Shown here in pieces: positions 30,001 through 62,391 of a stretch of DNA of 64,000 bases (its first letter is position 1; each line of letters starts with the position of its first letter). A program made the translations under genes and the position numbers. Below the pieces are notes generated by a model. That model was not told the origin of the DNA, did no database searches, and was given only the letters and a program-made list of their open reading frames with translations. This DNA comes from Symbiodinium natans (Eukaryota > Sar > Dinophyceae > Suessiales > Symbiodiniaceae). The stretch is taken from positions 22,501 through 86,500 of the forward strand of contig CAJNDS010000639.1 of NCBI GenBank assembly GCA_905221605.1. The letters are read 5' to 3'.

Positions 30001-32997
30001 AAACCCTAAACCCGTCCATAAGTCTGCCCAGCAACCTATCGATGAGAATGGCGCACTTTTCTTAGTTTTGCGGCGTTTGCTTCTAGGGAACCTAAACCCT
30101 AAACCCTAAACCCTAAACCCTAAACCCTAAACCCTAAACCCTAAACCCTAAACCCTAACCTTCAAACCCGAAACCCTAAACCCTAAACCCTAAACACTAA
30201 ATCCTAAACCCCCAAAAAAGGGGGGAAGAAGTGCGGTGCTGGGCATAGATGGAGCCTTATGGTTTAGTGAAGGAGGGTCTGTGGATTTCGGCTTGTGAGA
30301 CTGTCAGGTGGGGGCTTACTCTGGCGTTAAGGCTCGGTAGCCAGGTAGCAGGGTTTAGGGTTTAGGGTTTAGGGTTTTCATATATAATAAGGGCACCCTT
30401 TGTCAGGTTGGTGACTGTTTTGGGAAACCGAGAACCCAAAAACAAAGAGGGTAAAGGGCACCAGGCTGCCAAGAAGCGCTCAGGGTGGCAACCCACCTAC
30501 TGTTTGCTTAAGAACCCCAAAAGAATAAACAATAATAATCCCTATGTTACCCTTAATAAGGAAGAACATTTTGTATTTGTTGGGGGTTCTTAAGCAATTC
30601 GCAGCCACAGAGCCTTGTCATCTGGGATGGTCTTCTGGCGCCACTCGCCGGCAACCTCATGCGACAGCTCGGGTGTAACGTTGGACGGCAACTGTATCAT
30701 CTGAGTTGTCCAGTAACCTGGGGGAACTAAAGGTTAACCTTTCAGATTAGGTGTCCAGTAACCTTGGGGAACTAAAGGTCAACCTTTAGGATTATAGGGG
30801 TATTATATTCCCCCAAAAAGGCTAAACAAAGATTACCTACTCTGCTACTAGGTCAATCCGGAGCCGCAGAAAGAAGGCGCCAGAAACTCCGCGTACCTAC
30901 ACATTAGGTTGTCTGTATCCTTTGCTTGTGGGCTCAGGGCTCAGAGCTTTGTTGCACCAACGTTGCTCTGCAAAAGCATCATTCCCAGGGTGTGAGGAAT
31001 TCTGAACCCCAAACCCGAAGTATCACGGAGACCCAGGTATGGGCTCAGCTCAACACACAGGATTCCACCATACAAGACTCTCAAGTCCCTAAACCCTAAA
31101 CCCTAAACCCTAAACCCTAAACCCTAAACCCTGAACCCTGAACCCTGAACCCTAAACCCTAAACCCTAACTAACAAGCAAACACATCTTTGGCCCCCAGC
31201 TGTCGGGTTGCCAGGGATGCCGAACTGCACCATGAAGTTAGGCACCACCTGGTGGAGTTAGGAGGGTTATGGTCTTGTGGTTTAAGGTTTAGGGTTTAGG
31301 GCTTGTGGTTTAGGGTTTAGGGTTTAGGGTTTAGGGCTATGCGCTTATGGTTTAGGGGGTTATGGGGTTTTAAGGTTTCGGGTTTAGGGGGTTATGGGGT
31401 TTATGCGGTTTAAGAGGATTCGTGTTCAGGGCTTATTTAAGGTTTCTAGGGTTTCGGGTTTGTGTACATTGTGGGTCCCCAAAAGAATTCGGGAAAGGAA
31501 TTGGGGGGTGTGCGGGTTTGGGGGTCCGTGTTTTAGGTACAGGTGACGGAGTGTTGCTCCTCGGCTTCAGGATTTGAGCTCGAGTTCGCGGGTCTAAGCG
31601 ATTAGAATGCAAAACCACTCGGGTTTAGCACACAAGTTGCCTTTGGGGCCTAGGATGGACCATCATCTTCTGCCTATGACGCCAAGATCCAGGTGCGAAA
31701 ACCCGAATTACCAAAGATAGAACGAAGGGTTTAGGGTTTAGGGTTTAGGGTTTAGGGTTTAGGGTTTAGGGTTTAGGGTTTAGGGTTTAGGGTTTAGGGT
31801 TGAAGACCTCAAGGTTGCTGCCAAAGGAAAAAGACCCAACCGACAGGGTGGAAGGTCGAATGAAGGGTGACAAGAAAGCTGGGCGAAAACGACACTCCAG
31901 ATACAGGTCGTGAATTTTGGCTAAGGGTTTAGGGTTTAGGGTTTAGGGTTTAGGGTTTAGGGTTTAGGGTTTAGGGTTTAGGGTTTGGGGTTTGGGGTTT
32001 AGGGTTTAGGGTTTAGGGTCCCACCCGGAAGAAGCGGGCGCCGGTCAGCACTGAGCCGCTGTGGACCATGTCCTTTGGGGGCTCTTTCGGGCTTCTTCTC
32101 ACAACCGCAAGGTTTACTGGCTTAGGGTTTAGGGTTTAGGGTTTAGGGCTGGCTGGTTCTCAGTAGGGAATGAGGGAACTAGGCCCCCTATAGAGTCCCT
32201 TAAAGGGTATAAACTAGGGCCCTCATTCCCTCATCCCCTCTAAGAACCAGGGGGTATGTTTCATGCACCTACGGGTTCATGTACTGAAATGGGGAATACT
32301 TGAAGTACCTCCTATAGAGGGACTGTTGGACCCAAGTTTATGATAACACGGTGCATGGACCCAATGGACCCTAAAATTACACTATACAAAAAAGGGCCCA
32401 TACTTCGGAGCCCTATAAACAAGGGTAAGGGACCATGCTAAGGGCCCATGGTGCCAACCTTAGAAAGTCCGGTGTGCGGGACCTCCCGCGTTCTATGGCA
32501 ATGGGTCCAACCCAGATGCCTTCTCTCATCAACACGGGAGCTGTGCTGGGTTCAGGGTTCAAGGTTCAGGGTTTAGGGATGTCCTCAACTTGGCAGGTGT
32601 ATGGGCGATGTCCCTGCCCTTCCCCCCCCCCCGCCCCACCCAAAAAAAAAAAAAAAAGTCCTGGAAGCGCTTCGCACCCTCAGGCGCCCAGTCCGGATGG
32701 ACGCGGACAGTGAAGGTCGCCTGTCGGGGTGTGGGGGTTGGGTGGTAGTCCCGAACTCTTGATCTTGCGACTTGGGAACTCACAACCCTTGGAACGTTTA
32801 GGGTCCCGGGAAACTCAAGCCCTAATCTGTGCACCCTAAACCCTAAACCCTAAACCCTAAACCCTAAACCCTAAACCCAGAGCCCTAAACCCCAAAACTC
32901 TCTAAACCCCACACCAACGACTCGCCTGATCACCGCCTTCCTGGCCATCAAGGTCGATGTTGAAGGTGGCTTCCCATGGCCTTATCTTCATGGGCAT
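26969..32997 (-). CDS. Cyclophilin-type peptidyl-prolyl cis-trans isomerase (split gene, >=10 exons)
   Basis: A cyclophilin domain catalyses cis-trans isomerisation of prolyl bonds during folding. Joined exons give about 198 codons with the family landmarks in order: WAPEGAKRF, ARFF, VVPNFMVQFG, EWRQKTIPDDK, MTFATAGPNTRTTQLFIN, DNSFLDNQGFAPF, GDGMDVVNQI, QGAIQSMGNSYL and FPDLSYV. The pattern FATAGPNTRTTQ with a GN.YL..FP.L tail is the plastid/bacterial-like subgroup, not cyclophilin A. The catalytic Arg of F(H/F)R is present (FFR, 32025-32030); in the FMVQ(G/F)G stretch Phe replaces the first Gly. Donors: 5 GC, 4 GA, 1 GT. Introns contain telomere-like arrays and families B, D, E, K, L. Start Met (32997 or 32991) and the last codons after 26969 are uncertain; an N-terminal extension in upstream exons is possible. 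Confidence 0.94.
27446..27510 (-). CDS. Cyclophilin exon 9
   Basis: Contains KYRERPNQGAIQSMGNSYLQ, matching GP.QG.IQ..GN.YL. Acceptor CCGAG/G. A GA donor (AAG/GAGCCT) is preferred over reading on to the in-frame TAG at 27428, because the next exon supplies the expected FP.L.YV tail. Confidence 0.88.
27825..27888 (-). CDS. Cyclophilin exon 8
   Basis: Encodes VLGDGMDVVNQIQSRLALML then Y, continuing exon 7 as FAPFAE/VLGDGMDVV. Acceptor GCGCAG/G; GC donor. Confidence 0.94.
28350..28517 (+). repeat. CCCTAAAA octamer array
   Basis: About twenty 8-bp units CCCTAAAA with scattered variants, in the cyclophilin intron below exon 7. Confidence 0.95.
28569..28613 (-). CDS. Cyclophilin exon 7
   Basis: Encodes DNSFLDNQGFAPFAE, near-identical to the family. 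Acceptor ACCAG/G; GC donor (GAA/GCACCC). Confidence 0.96.
29571..29653 (+). mobile_element. MITE family A, left end worn
   Basis: CCCCCTTATGCTACGAGTCC ... AAGGACTGTTAGTATAAGGG ... GAACATCC, just below cyclophilin exon 6. A half copy lies at 28947-28985. Confidence 0.85.
29709..29795 (-). CDS. Cyclophilin exon 6 (active-site core)
   Basis: Reads VLKGNRIGRMTFATAGPN and TRTTQLFINTA, the core motif TFA.AGPNTRTTQ.FIN. Acceptor GGACAG/G; GA donor (GCG/GACCGG). Confidence 0.96.
30336..30472 (+). mobile_element. MITE family B, interrupted by TTTAGGG
   Basis: GGTAGCCAGGTAGCA, then about 26 bp of TTTAGGG, then TATAATAAGGGCACCCTTTG ... ACCAGGCTGCCAAG. In the cyclophilin exon 5-6 intron. Confidence 0.85.
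30504..30597 (+). mobile_element. Inverted-repeat element (94 bp)
   Basis: TTGCTTAAGAACCCC at the left and GGGGGTTCTTAAGCAA at the right, AT-rich centre. Starts 17 bp below the donor of cyclophilin exon 5. Confidence 0.85.
30614..30700 (-). CDS. Cyclophilin exon 5
   Basis: Contains ELSHEVAGEWRQKTIPDDK, equivalent to ..EWR.KTI.DD. of the plastid/bacterial-like group. Acceptor CTCAG/A; GC donor (AAG/GCTCTG). The acceptor end touches MITE family K, and a 94-bp inverted-repeat element starts just after the donor. Confidence 0.9.
30706..30866 (+). mobile_element. MITE family K with a direct duplication
   Basis: GTCCAGTAACCT(G/T)GGGGAACT + AAAGGT(T/C)AACCTTT occurs twice (30708, 30753); right end GATTACCTACTCTGCTACTA. 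Touches the acceptor of cyclophilin exon 5. Confidence 0.85.
31201..31248 (-). CDS. Cyclophilin exon 4
   Basis: Encodes VVPNFMVQFGIPGNPT, matching RVI..FMVQ.G..GDP. Acceptor CCAG/G; proposed GC donor (ACA/GCTGGG). Confidence 0.92.
31727..31801 (+). repeat. TTTAGGG array
   Basis: About ten units in the intron between cyclophilin exons 3 and 4. Confidence 0.97.
31926..32018 (+). repeat. TTTAGGG array adjoining cyclophilin exon 3
   Basis: Array with two TTTGGGG units, ending 6 bp before the exon-3 donor side. Confidence 0.95.
32025..32072 (-). CDS. Cyclophilin exon 3
   Basis: Encodes DMVHSGSVLTGARFFR, matching (D/N)LV..G....RFFR with the catalytic-site arginine. Acceptor AAAG/G; the only GT donor in this gene (CGG/GTGGGA). 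Confidence 0.92.
32158..32250 (+). mobile_element. MITE family L
   Basis: GTTCTCAGTAGGGAATGAGG ... CATCCCCTCTAAGAACC. Confidence 0.85.
32272..32372 (+). mobile_element. MITE family E
   Basis: GGTTCATGTACTGAAATGGG ... CGGTGCATGGACCC, in the cyclophilin exon 2-3 intron beside L and D elements. Confidence 0.85.
32661..32720 (-). CDS. Cyclophilin exon 2
   Basis: Encodes ATFTVRVHPDWAPEGAKRFQ, the beta strand and first helix of cyclophilins (WAP.GA.RF). Acceptor GACAG/G; GA donor (CAG/GACTTT) followed by a homopolymer run. AGGAC is repeated at both ends of the intron. Confidence 0.93.
32941..32997 (-). CDS. Cyclophilin exon 1 (proposed start)
   Basis: Opens with ATG CCC ATG and reads MPMKIRPWEATFNIDLDGQ. 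The last residues look like the first beta strand of a cyclophilin. GA donor (CAG/GAAGGC). The frame is open upstream, so this could be an internal exon. Confidence 0.6.
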
Positions 32998-33257
32998 CCG
33001 CTGGCTTCCGGTTCAGGGGTTTGGGGTTTGGGGTTTTGGGTTTGGGGTTCAAGGGCTTCGGGTCCTAGGGCCACTTCGGTTGCAGGGCTCTGGGGATTAG
33101 ACTTTGCCCGCAACGCACCAGCACCAAAATAGAATAGAATCCCCCTCAACAAGGACGCCCTCAAACAGTCCCCCAACTGGCGGAAACCTCCGAGCTGGGT
33201 AATTGTGGGGCGGTGTGTATTCTCCTTGTCGATGGGCTACTGCGGGATGGTGCTGGA

Positions 33258-33345
33258 ACTAGTCAAGCTCCGGAAAATGTGTCCGGTCCAGCTCCGATCG
33301 ACATGATGCCAGCTTCCGCGAGGAGACACTCCATGAACTCAGGGC
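33258..33345 (-). CDS. Exon candidate upstream of cyclophilin
   Basis: Frame EFMECLLAEAGIMSIGAGPD then TFSGA. Could belong to an N-terminal extension of the cyclophilin gene or to another gene. Confidence 0.4.
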
Positions 33346-33849
33346 TCCTCAAGGCTCCTCTAACCCTAAACTTACAGAGTTCTTAAGGGGGTAGGTAACC
33401 CAAGGTTCCCTAATACTCCCCGCGACTCCCCAAGGCTCCTCTAACCCTAAACCCTAAACCCTAAACCCTAAACCCCAAACCCTAAACCTAAACCCTTTTG
33501 GAATTTGAACCCAACGGCCTTGCAAAGGGACTTGAGGGTCTTCGCCAACCTAGGATCACCGAAGCCCTAAACGGCCCTAAGCCCCTAAGCCGCAAATAAA
33601 CCCTAAACCCTAAACCCATAAAGCCTAAAACCCTACCCTCAGCCCGAAACCCCTAACCCCTAAACCCTACACCCCTAAACCCTAGACCGGAAGCCCCTAA
33701 ACCCAAAGCCCCCAAAAACCCTAGACCCCTAAACCCCTCAACCCCAAAACCCCCACCTGGGCCGCCAAGCTCAGTTGCAAACCCTAAACCCTAAACCCTA
33801 AACCCTACACCCCTAAACCCTAAACCCTAAACCCCAAGACCCCCTTCAC

Positions 33850-33925
33850 CTGGGCCACCAAGCTCGGTTGCATAGGCCACGCCTGAGATGTCCGCAGACG
33901 AAGACTTGGCCACCGAGACGAGCAC
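33850..33925 (-). CDS. Exon candidate, hydrophobic
   Basis: Frame SVALVSVLVSVAKSSSADIS then GVAYATELGGP, ending at donor CCAG/GTGAAG. Possible membrane or signal segment. Confidence 0.4.
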
Positions 33926-33956
33926 CGACACCAGGGCCACGCTCCTGGGAGACGGG

Positions 33957-34033
33957 CGTGGGGTTTGGGGTTTGGGGTTTGGGGTTTGGGGTTTGGGGTT
34001 TGGGGTTTGGGGTTTAGGGTTTCGGGTTTCGGG
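33957..34033 (+). repeat. GGGTTTG variant array
   Basis: About eight units of GGGTTTG, then TTTCGGG/TTTAGGG. Another block-amplified variant. Confidence 0.95.
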
Positions 34034-34074
34034 TTTAGGGTTTCCGGGTTCAGGACTTAGGGGGGGGGGGGGTT

Positions 34075-34330
34075 GATGCTGTGGCTTCGGGCGTAGGACA
34101 CCTCACGGTGGCGAATGGCTGCGCTGGCCGCCACGTTTCTTGGTTGGGTTCGATGGGTTCGGATCTTGGCTTGAACATGTGAGAAGACGGTGCGGGCGAT
34201 TGATTTACATCATCAAGATTTCGGGGGGGCATGGGATCATGTGCATAAATCTCGTGCTTGAGTATATGCACCTGATCAGCCCTAAGGGACCCCAAGCCGT
34301 AGAGCCTAAAGCCCTTCGCTGGACCGAAGA
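34075..34330 (-). CDS. ORF, possible exon
   Basis: Open frame containing ADQVHILKHEIYAHDPMPPR and NLDDVNQSPAPSSHMFKPRS in a repeat-free island. Unrecognised. Confidence 0.35.
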
Positions 34331-35039
34331 GTAATTTCAAAATACTTTATCGGTTAAGACAGAGTTATAGAGGGCCAAGAAGTTCATGTAAAGTCACAGG
34401 GTTTACCATCGGGTTGCAAGTCCTAGGGAGACTCTATTAACTTGTTGGCGATGTTTTTGGATATACTCCCCCCCCCCATTCCGAGAAGGCCTAGAAGCCT
34501 TAAACCCTGAACCCTAAAAACCCTAAACCCTAAACCCTAAAAACCCCCAGCGGGGTCTATGGCTTCCTGCAAGCCCGAGGTTCTTCCACATAGCCGCAAA
34601 GAGTTGTTAGTGTTAAAAGCGAGGAGAGCGCCGAGGGCCAAAAGACTTGGGGGGTAGATGGCTGGAGCTTTGGAGCCAAGGGGCAGCAGGGTTCGGGGTT
34701 TAGGGTTTAGGGTTTAGGGTTTAGGGTTTAGGGTTTAGGGCTTGGTTTTTCGCTAGAGCTTTGGAGCCAAGGGGAGGGTTCGGGGTTTAGGGTTCGGGGC
34801 TTGTTTTCTTCTTCTTCTCCTCCGGGCTGTATAGGGTCTAGGGTTTAGGTTTGGGGCGGATTGGCTCATAAGCTTTCCACTCCCGGAGGCGCTGAAAGGT
34901 TGATCCTAACGCCAAATTTAGAGGTTTTTGGGTCCTTAGGGTACAGATTACGGGTTTTTGGGGTTTGAGGTTCGAGGTTTGGCGTCCAGGGGAGAGGGCG
35001 GAAAGGGCTCAAGGCCTAGATGGGTTTAGGGTTTAGGGT

Positions 35040-35217
35040 TTAGGGCCTTGGATCTAGAACTTGAAGCCCCTCCTGCAAAACCCGACGACAGAACCTATCC
35101 AGAGGCTTCCGTAGATAACGAGCTATTGGGGCACGGAAAGGACCATGCTGCCGCAACACGGAAGGGAATTCTTGCAACATGCAGGCCAAGGCTCTTGAAG
35201 ATGCGCGTGCCTACCCA
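35040..35217 (-). CDS. Exon candidate (both strands open)
   Basis: After GGGTAG/G the minus frame reads MLQEFPSVLRQHGPFRAPIA then RYLRKPLDRFCRRVLQEGLQ. The plus strand is open too (LELEAPPAKPDDRTYPEAS). Minus preferred from context only. Confidence 0.4.
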
Positions 35218-35396
35218 TAGACCCTTGCCCTCCCCCTTACGCGTAGGCTGTGCAAACTGCTCTCAGGAGAACCCCAGGACACACGTTCAAGCTTTTCTTC
35301 AGCTGCGTCAGCCAACCAACAAAAATCGCAAAAGAACCTAAACCCTAAACCCTAAACCCTCAACCCTCAACCCTAAACCCTAAACCCTAAACCCTA

Positions 35397-35510
35397 GATG
35401 AAGCCTGACTGGGCATCTTTCTTTTTCGCCAGCCGGGGGTCTGCGCACACTCCCGTCTGATGAAAGTCTGCAAGAGACTGACGCACAGCAGGCATCCAGG
35501 GAAATGCGTT
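35397..35510 (-). CDS. Exon candidate
   Basis: Frame MPAVRQSLADFHQTGVCADP then RLAKKKDAQSGFI, stopping at a TAG at the array edge. Confidence 0.4.
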
Positions 35511-35709
35511 CGAACTACAGGTCAGAGAGAAAGAGAGAGAGAGAGAGACTCTTGGCTTAAAAGCAAAGTAGTAGTTCATGCTTATATGTACTCTATATAT
35601 CTATATATGTATATACTCCGTATTCTTTCATTATCGTTATGGTTATTGACCTATATATATATATATATACACTACCCCGCCGCCAAAATTTCTGCTAAAG
35701 CTGCTGAAA

Positions 35710-35800
35710 GCCATTTTAAAGCTAACACACGCAAGATGTTGATTTCCCTAGACTGCCGGGGTCACGCGCGCCGCTCAGAACAGCATGGTGCACTGCTCTC
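35710..35800 (-). CDS. Exon candidate
   Basis: Frame AARKRAVHHAVLSGARDPGS then LGKSTSCVC. Unrecognised. Confidence 0.4.
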
Positions 35801-36011
35801 TTTCGCGCTGCGCCTAGATCGGATGACGCGGATGGGCGCAGCGGGCCACTGAGGGAACCCCCTAAATGGGCCCTAGTATCTCTCAAGCCCTAAGCCCTAA
35901 ACCCTAAGTCACCCAAGCAGAAACAGCAGGATCCAGCTTTCTCTCTAACCCCTAAGTCCCTAAGCCTAAACCCTAAACCCTAAACCCTAAACCCTAAGCC
36001 TACACCTCAGA

Positions 36012-36300
36012 CACCCAGCAGTTGAGGTGGCGGGCTTCGGGGCGGGGATTCAACCGGGAGCCCCTGGTGCAAAGAGCCAAAGGCATGACCCTAAACCCTA
36101 AACCCTAAACCCTAAACCCTAAACCCTAAACCCTAAACCCTAAACCCTGACAGTGTTTAGTAGAGTTGGGCTGTGAGTTTAGGGTTTGGGGTTTAGGGCT
36201 CACGTGTTTTGAGTCAGTCCCAGCACTGAAACATGCAGAGGCATATGTGAGTATTCTTGGGGTCTCCATTATGTTCTTTTTCACATAGCTTAAGGTCCAA
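36012..36300 (-). CDS. Two exon candidates below SEC61A
   Basis: At 36012-36090 the frame reads MPLALCTRGSRLNPRPEARH; at about 36205-36290 it reads YVKKNIMETPRILTYASACF. One of them could be the last SEC61A exon or the next gene; not resolved. Confidence 0.3.
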
Positions 36301-36416
36301 GATCCTAGCTTAGAAGAAACCCTAAACCCCAAACCCTAAACCCTAAAACCCTAGCCCACCCCCCAACCCCATGTAGATGTGCGTGGCAAGGGGGAAGATG
36401 ATGCCCTTGCACCCTC

Positions 36417-59059
<22,643 letters not shown>

Positions 59060-59336
59060 CTTTGCGACCTCGCGTTTTGTTGCCAGGATTTAAGGGTTTG
59101 TCGCTCTTCTAAGACGTTCAGGGGGTCAAAACTAGGGCTTCAAAAAGCCAGGTGCGCGAGACAGAAACAAAAGACCCCCCACCCCCGCCCCCGCCCCGGA
59201 ACAAAACGGCACGAACTTTTGGTCAAACCCTAAACCCTTCCCCCCAACACCTTCAGGGGTCCCGTTAGGATCAGGGCCCCATAGGGGCTAGGGCCCGAGA
59301 TCCGGGGAGTGGTCTAAGGTTTGGGGTGTGCGGCTT

Positions 59337-59439
59337 ACTTGGAGGTTCATGGGTACTTATAACCCCAAATTTAGAAGTCTACTTGTCACCTGCGTAGAGG
59401 ACTTAGGGACCTCATAAAGTTGTACCCTGAACCTCAATT
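59337..59439 (+). mobile_element. MITE family H, uninterrupted copy
   Basis: ACTTGGAGGTTCATGGGTAC ... GTACCCTGAACCTCAA. Shows the pre-insertion state of the copy at 23376. Confidence 0.88.
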
Positions 59440-59604
59440 AGGGTTTTGGGAGAGGATGCTAAGTGGTCGGCTCACTCATGGGTTCCACGACCCAAAGCCA
59501 TTGCACATTGGACCAAAATTGTGGCTGAGCCAAGTCTTGGCGACAGTCGGGTGCAGGTTCGAGCGTTGCGGGGTCGAGAGTTTCAAGGCTTTTGTGGGCT
59601 TCTT

Positions 59605-59712
59605 GGAAGCCCCGTAACCATCTTATAATAAGGGCACGCTGTTTCGAGTTGGATATTCTAGAAGGGAACCCATAACCAAAAATAAGGGTAAAGGGTACCA
59701 CCGGGCTACCAA
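59605..59712 (+). mobile_element. MITE family B
   Basis: GGAAGCCCCGTAACCATC ... GGGTACCACCGGGCTACC. Further partial copies at 12129-12199 and 53250-53311. Confidence 0.88.
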
Positions 59713-59924
59713 GGTTTAGTGTACACTTGAGACCCTTAACCCTCATGGCCGCAATTCTCTGGTTTCTGCGCCTAAACCCTCAACCCAACTCCCCAAACCT
59801 GCCCCTATAGACCCTAAACCCTAAACCCTAAACCCTAAACCCTAAACCCTGGGCTGAGGGGTGATATCGGTCAGGGGCCTCTTCCTTGCAACCATCGATT
59901 GCGGGGTGAGTGTTCCTCAAAATA

Positions 59925-60085
59925 ATTAGTGGTACCTTTTAGTATACCCCCAAAATACCCGCAATCCTCATTATAGGAACCTCCCCCTCATTGAGTGTAC
60001 CCGAAAAGAGTGGTACTACCCACCAATAGACCCCCAAAATACCTGTAATCCTCATTCTAGGAACTCCCCCCCCTCCCCCCCCCCC
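59925..60085 (+). repeat. Two-copy direct repeat of about 80 bp
   Basis: AGTGGTAC...CCCCCAAAATACC + GCAATCCTCATT(A/C)TAGGAAC occurs twice, followed by a C-run. Confidence 0.85.
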
Positions 60086-62097
60086 CCCCCCCCTTAAAAA
60101 GGGTACCGCCACTGTCGGATGGATTGAGCAGGGCGGGGTTTGGATCTCGGACTTTCACATAGAGTAAGGTTCAGGTCTAGGGTACTAGGTTTTGGGGTTT
60201 GGGACTTTATGGTGTATATTGGGGTACGTATACCCTAAACCCTATGACCTTTACGGCTTGGGCTTCTCAAAGGGACACAGGGTTGATCCCCAAACCCATA
60301 AAACCATGAAGCCTAGTCTTCAACCCTGAAACCCAAACCAAACCCCTTCGAAGCGATCAACGAACAACACAATCTCCAAATGTTAGACCACCCAAATCCT
60401 AACCCCAAATGAACCCCTAAACGCCTAAACCCTAGATCCCACAATCCCCCTTTCCCACCGCCCTTTTCAAGGTCCGACACTCTTCTTGTGACCGCCCGGC
60501 TGCGGTTCGCGCAGCTTTTCTGCCGCCGTTTCAATCCAAAGCCTTCTTTATACAACCCTAAACTTAGGACAGTTTAGGGTCTAGGGTTTAGGGTCTATAG
60601 GGTTTAGGGCTTAGGGCTTAGGGCTTAGGGTTTAGGGCTTAGGGTTTAGGGTTTAGGGTTTCGGGCAATGCCCATCAGCCTGCACCCTTCAACACCTCCT
60701 GTCGGGACTCTCAGGCCACCAACCTGAACCTCCAAGGGCTGAAAAAGTTTAGGGTTTAGGGTTTAGGGCTTAGGGCTTAGGGTTTAGGGTTTAGGGCCTA
60801 GGGCCTAGGGCTTAGGGGACTGAAGCCCTGAAATCCGAATCCGATGCGTGAGGCTCTGCAGATGTCTAGCGGGTTCCGCCTGCACTGCATTCCAGAAACT
60901 TATCCCTCTCACTGACCTTAAAGCCCAGTAAGCCCTAAGCTCAAACCCTAAACCCTAAGGCCCCTAAACCCAAACCCGAAACCCTAAATCTCGAAGCCTT
61001 AGGACAGTTTGGCAGAGCTCACTCTTGTCAGCCGGCGCTGGCACCTCGACTGGAGGGTTTATCGGGTTTAGGGCTTAGGGTTTAAGGTTTAGGGTTTAGG
61101 GCTTAGGGATCTTGGAGATTGTTCTAGGGGTTCTACCTTGGACCCTTAAGTCGGAGTTTAGGGTTTTAGGGTTGGATGCCTTTCGAATCGTTGCTCCCGG
61201 TGAGACATACATAGTGAAGCTTCTTCCGCTTGAAGGGTTCAGGGTCTTAAGGGTTTAGCGCCGTTTTGGCCGATTCAAAGGGTTCAGGGTCTGAAGGGTT
61301 TAGGGTCCATTGAACTTGGGTTACAGTGTCCCTAAGGGAGGGGGGGTGGTACCTAGGGAACCTTAGAAAAGCTTAGGGGGCCTTAGGGAGTAGTGCGGAG
61401 GATTCGGAACCTTGGGTTACATAATATAGGGGTCCGAAGAATTACAAAACATATTGCCTTATGGTCCTTTTTCGGGAAAGCTAGAATGACCCCCAAAACC
61501 CAACCCCCCTCGTTTACGAACCCTATAATTGGGGGTGACTTCCATGCAGATCCTGTGTCGTACAGGACGTCGATGCTTCGGACAGAATGCCCCCCCTCCT
61601 CCTCCTCCTCCTCCACTCATTGGTGTGGGTGACTCGGACAGCTGGCCCCTAAACCCTAAACCCTGAAGCCTAAACCCTAAGCCCTAGCATAAGGAGGAAC
61701 ATCCCGACATACTACCCCCCCAATGGTATCCCCCCCCCCCGGCAACCCCCTGCCTGTTAACCCTAAAAACACCACGGACCACAGGGGGGGGGGGGGGGGA
61801 CAGAGAAGCCTCAGCCTAAACCCCAAACCCTGAACCCTAGCCCTAAAACTTAAAACCACCAATGAACGACGCGAGGGAGAAGGGTAAACCCGAAACCTTT
61901 GCTGCTTTAACTCTGAACCCAGCACGAACCACAGGGGGGAGAGGGGAAACCGTAAACCTATCCTTACCCCGAACCTTGAACCCAAATCAAACTCTAAACC
62001 CACAGTGAACCAATGGACCAGAGTGAAAATCCTGAACCCTAAAGCCTAACCCTAAACCCCTAAACCCTAACCCATGAACCACAGACCATGAACCACA

Positions 62098-62194
62098 GGG
62101 GGGGGGGAGGGAACCCAAAACCCACCATGAAACCACAGGGGGGGGGGGGGACCATGGGGGGGGGGGGAGGGGGGGGGGGGGGGGGGGGGGGGGG
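62098..62194 (+). repeat. G-rich tract
   Basis: Five G-runs of nine or more, in the form expected for G-quadruplexes, adjacent to a B element. Confidence 0.9.
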
Positions 62195-62271
62195 TGCGCC
62201 TATGCTGGCCCATATAAGGAAGAGTTTTTTTGTGTATTCGTTGGGGGTGGTTATTCTGCAAACAACAATAC

Positions 62272-62391
62272 TTGGTAGCCCAGTAACCATCTTACAATAA
62301 GGGCACCCTTTTACCCTTTTTGGGGTTGGTTACTTTATAAGGGAAGCCATAAACCAAAAAAAGGGGTAAAGGGTACCACTGGGCCACTAAG
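62272..62391 (+). mobile_element. MITE family B, near consensus
   Basis: CTTGGTAGCCCAGTAACC ... GTACCACTGGGCCACTAAG, with a small internal TTACCCTTTT duplication. Confidence 0.9.

Noticed and set aside
35048-35341. 97-codon plus-strand ORF starting LDLELEAPPAKPDDRTY
   Set aside because: The minus strand is equally open and agrees with gene direction here; left undecided, not called as plus gene.
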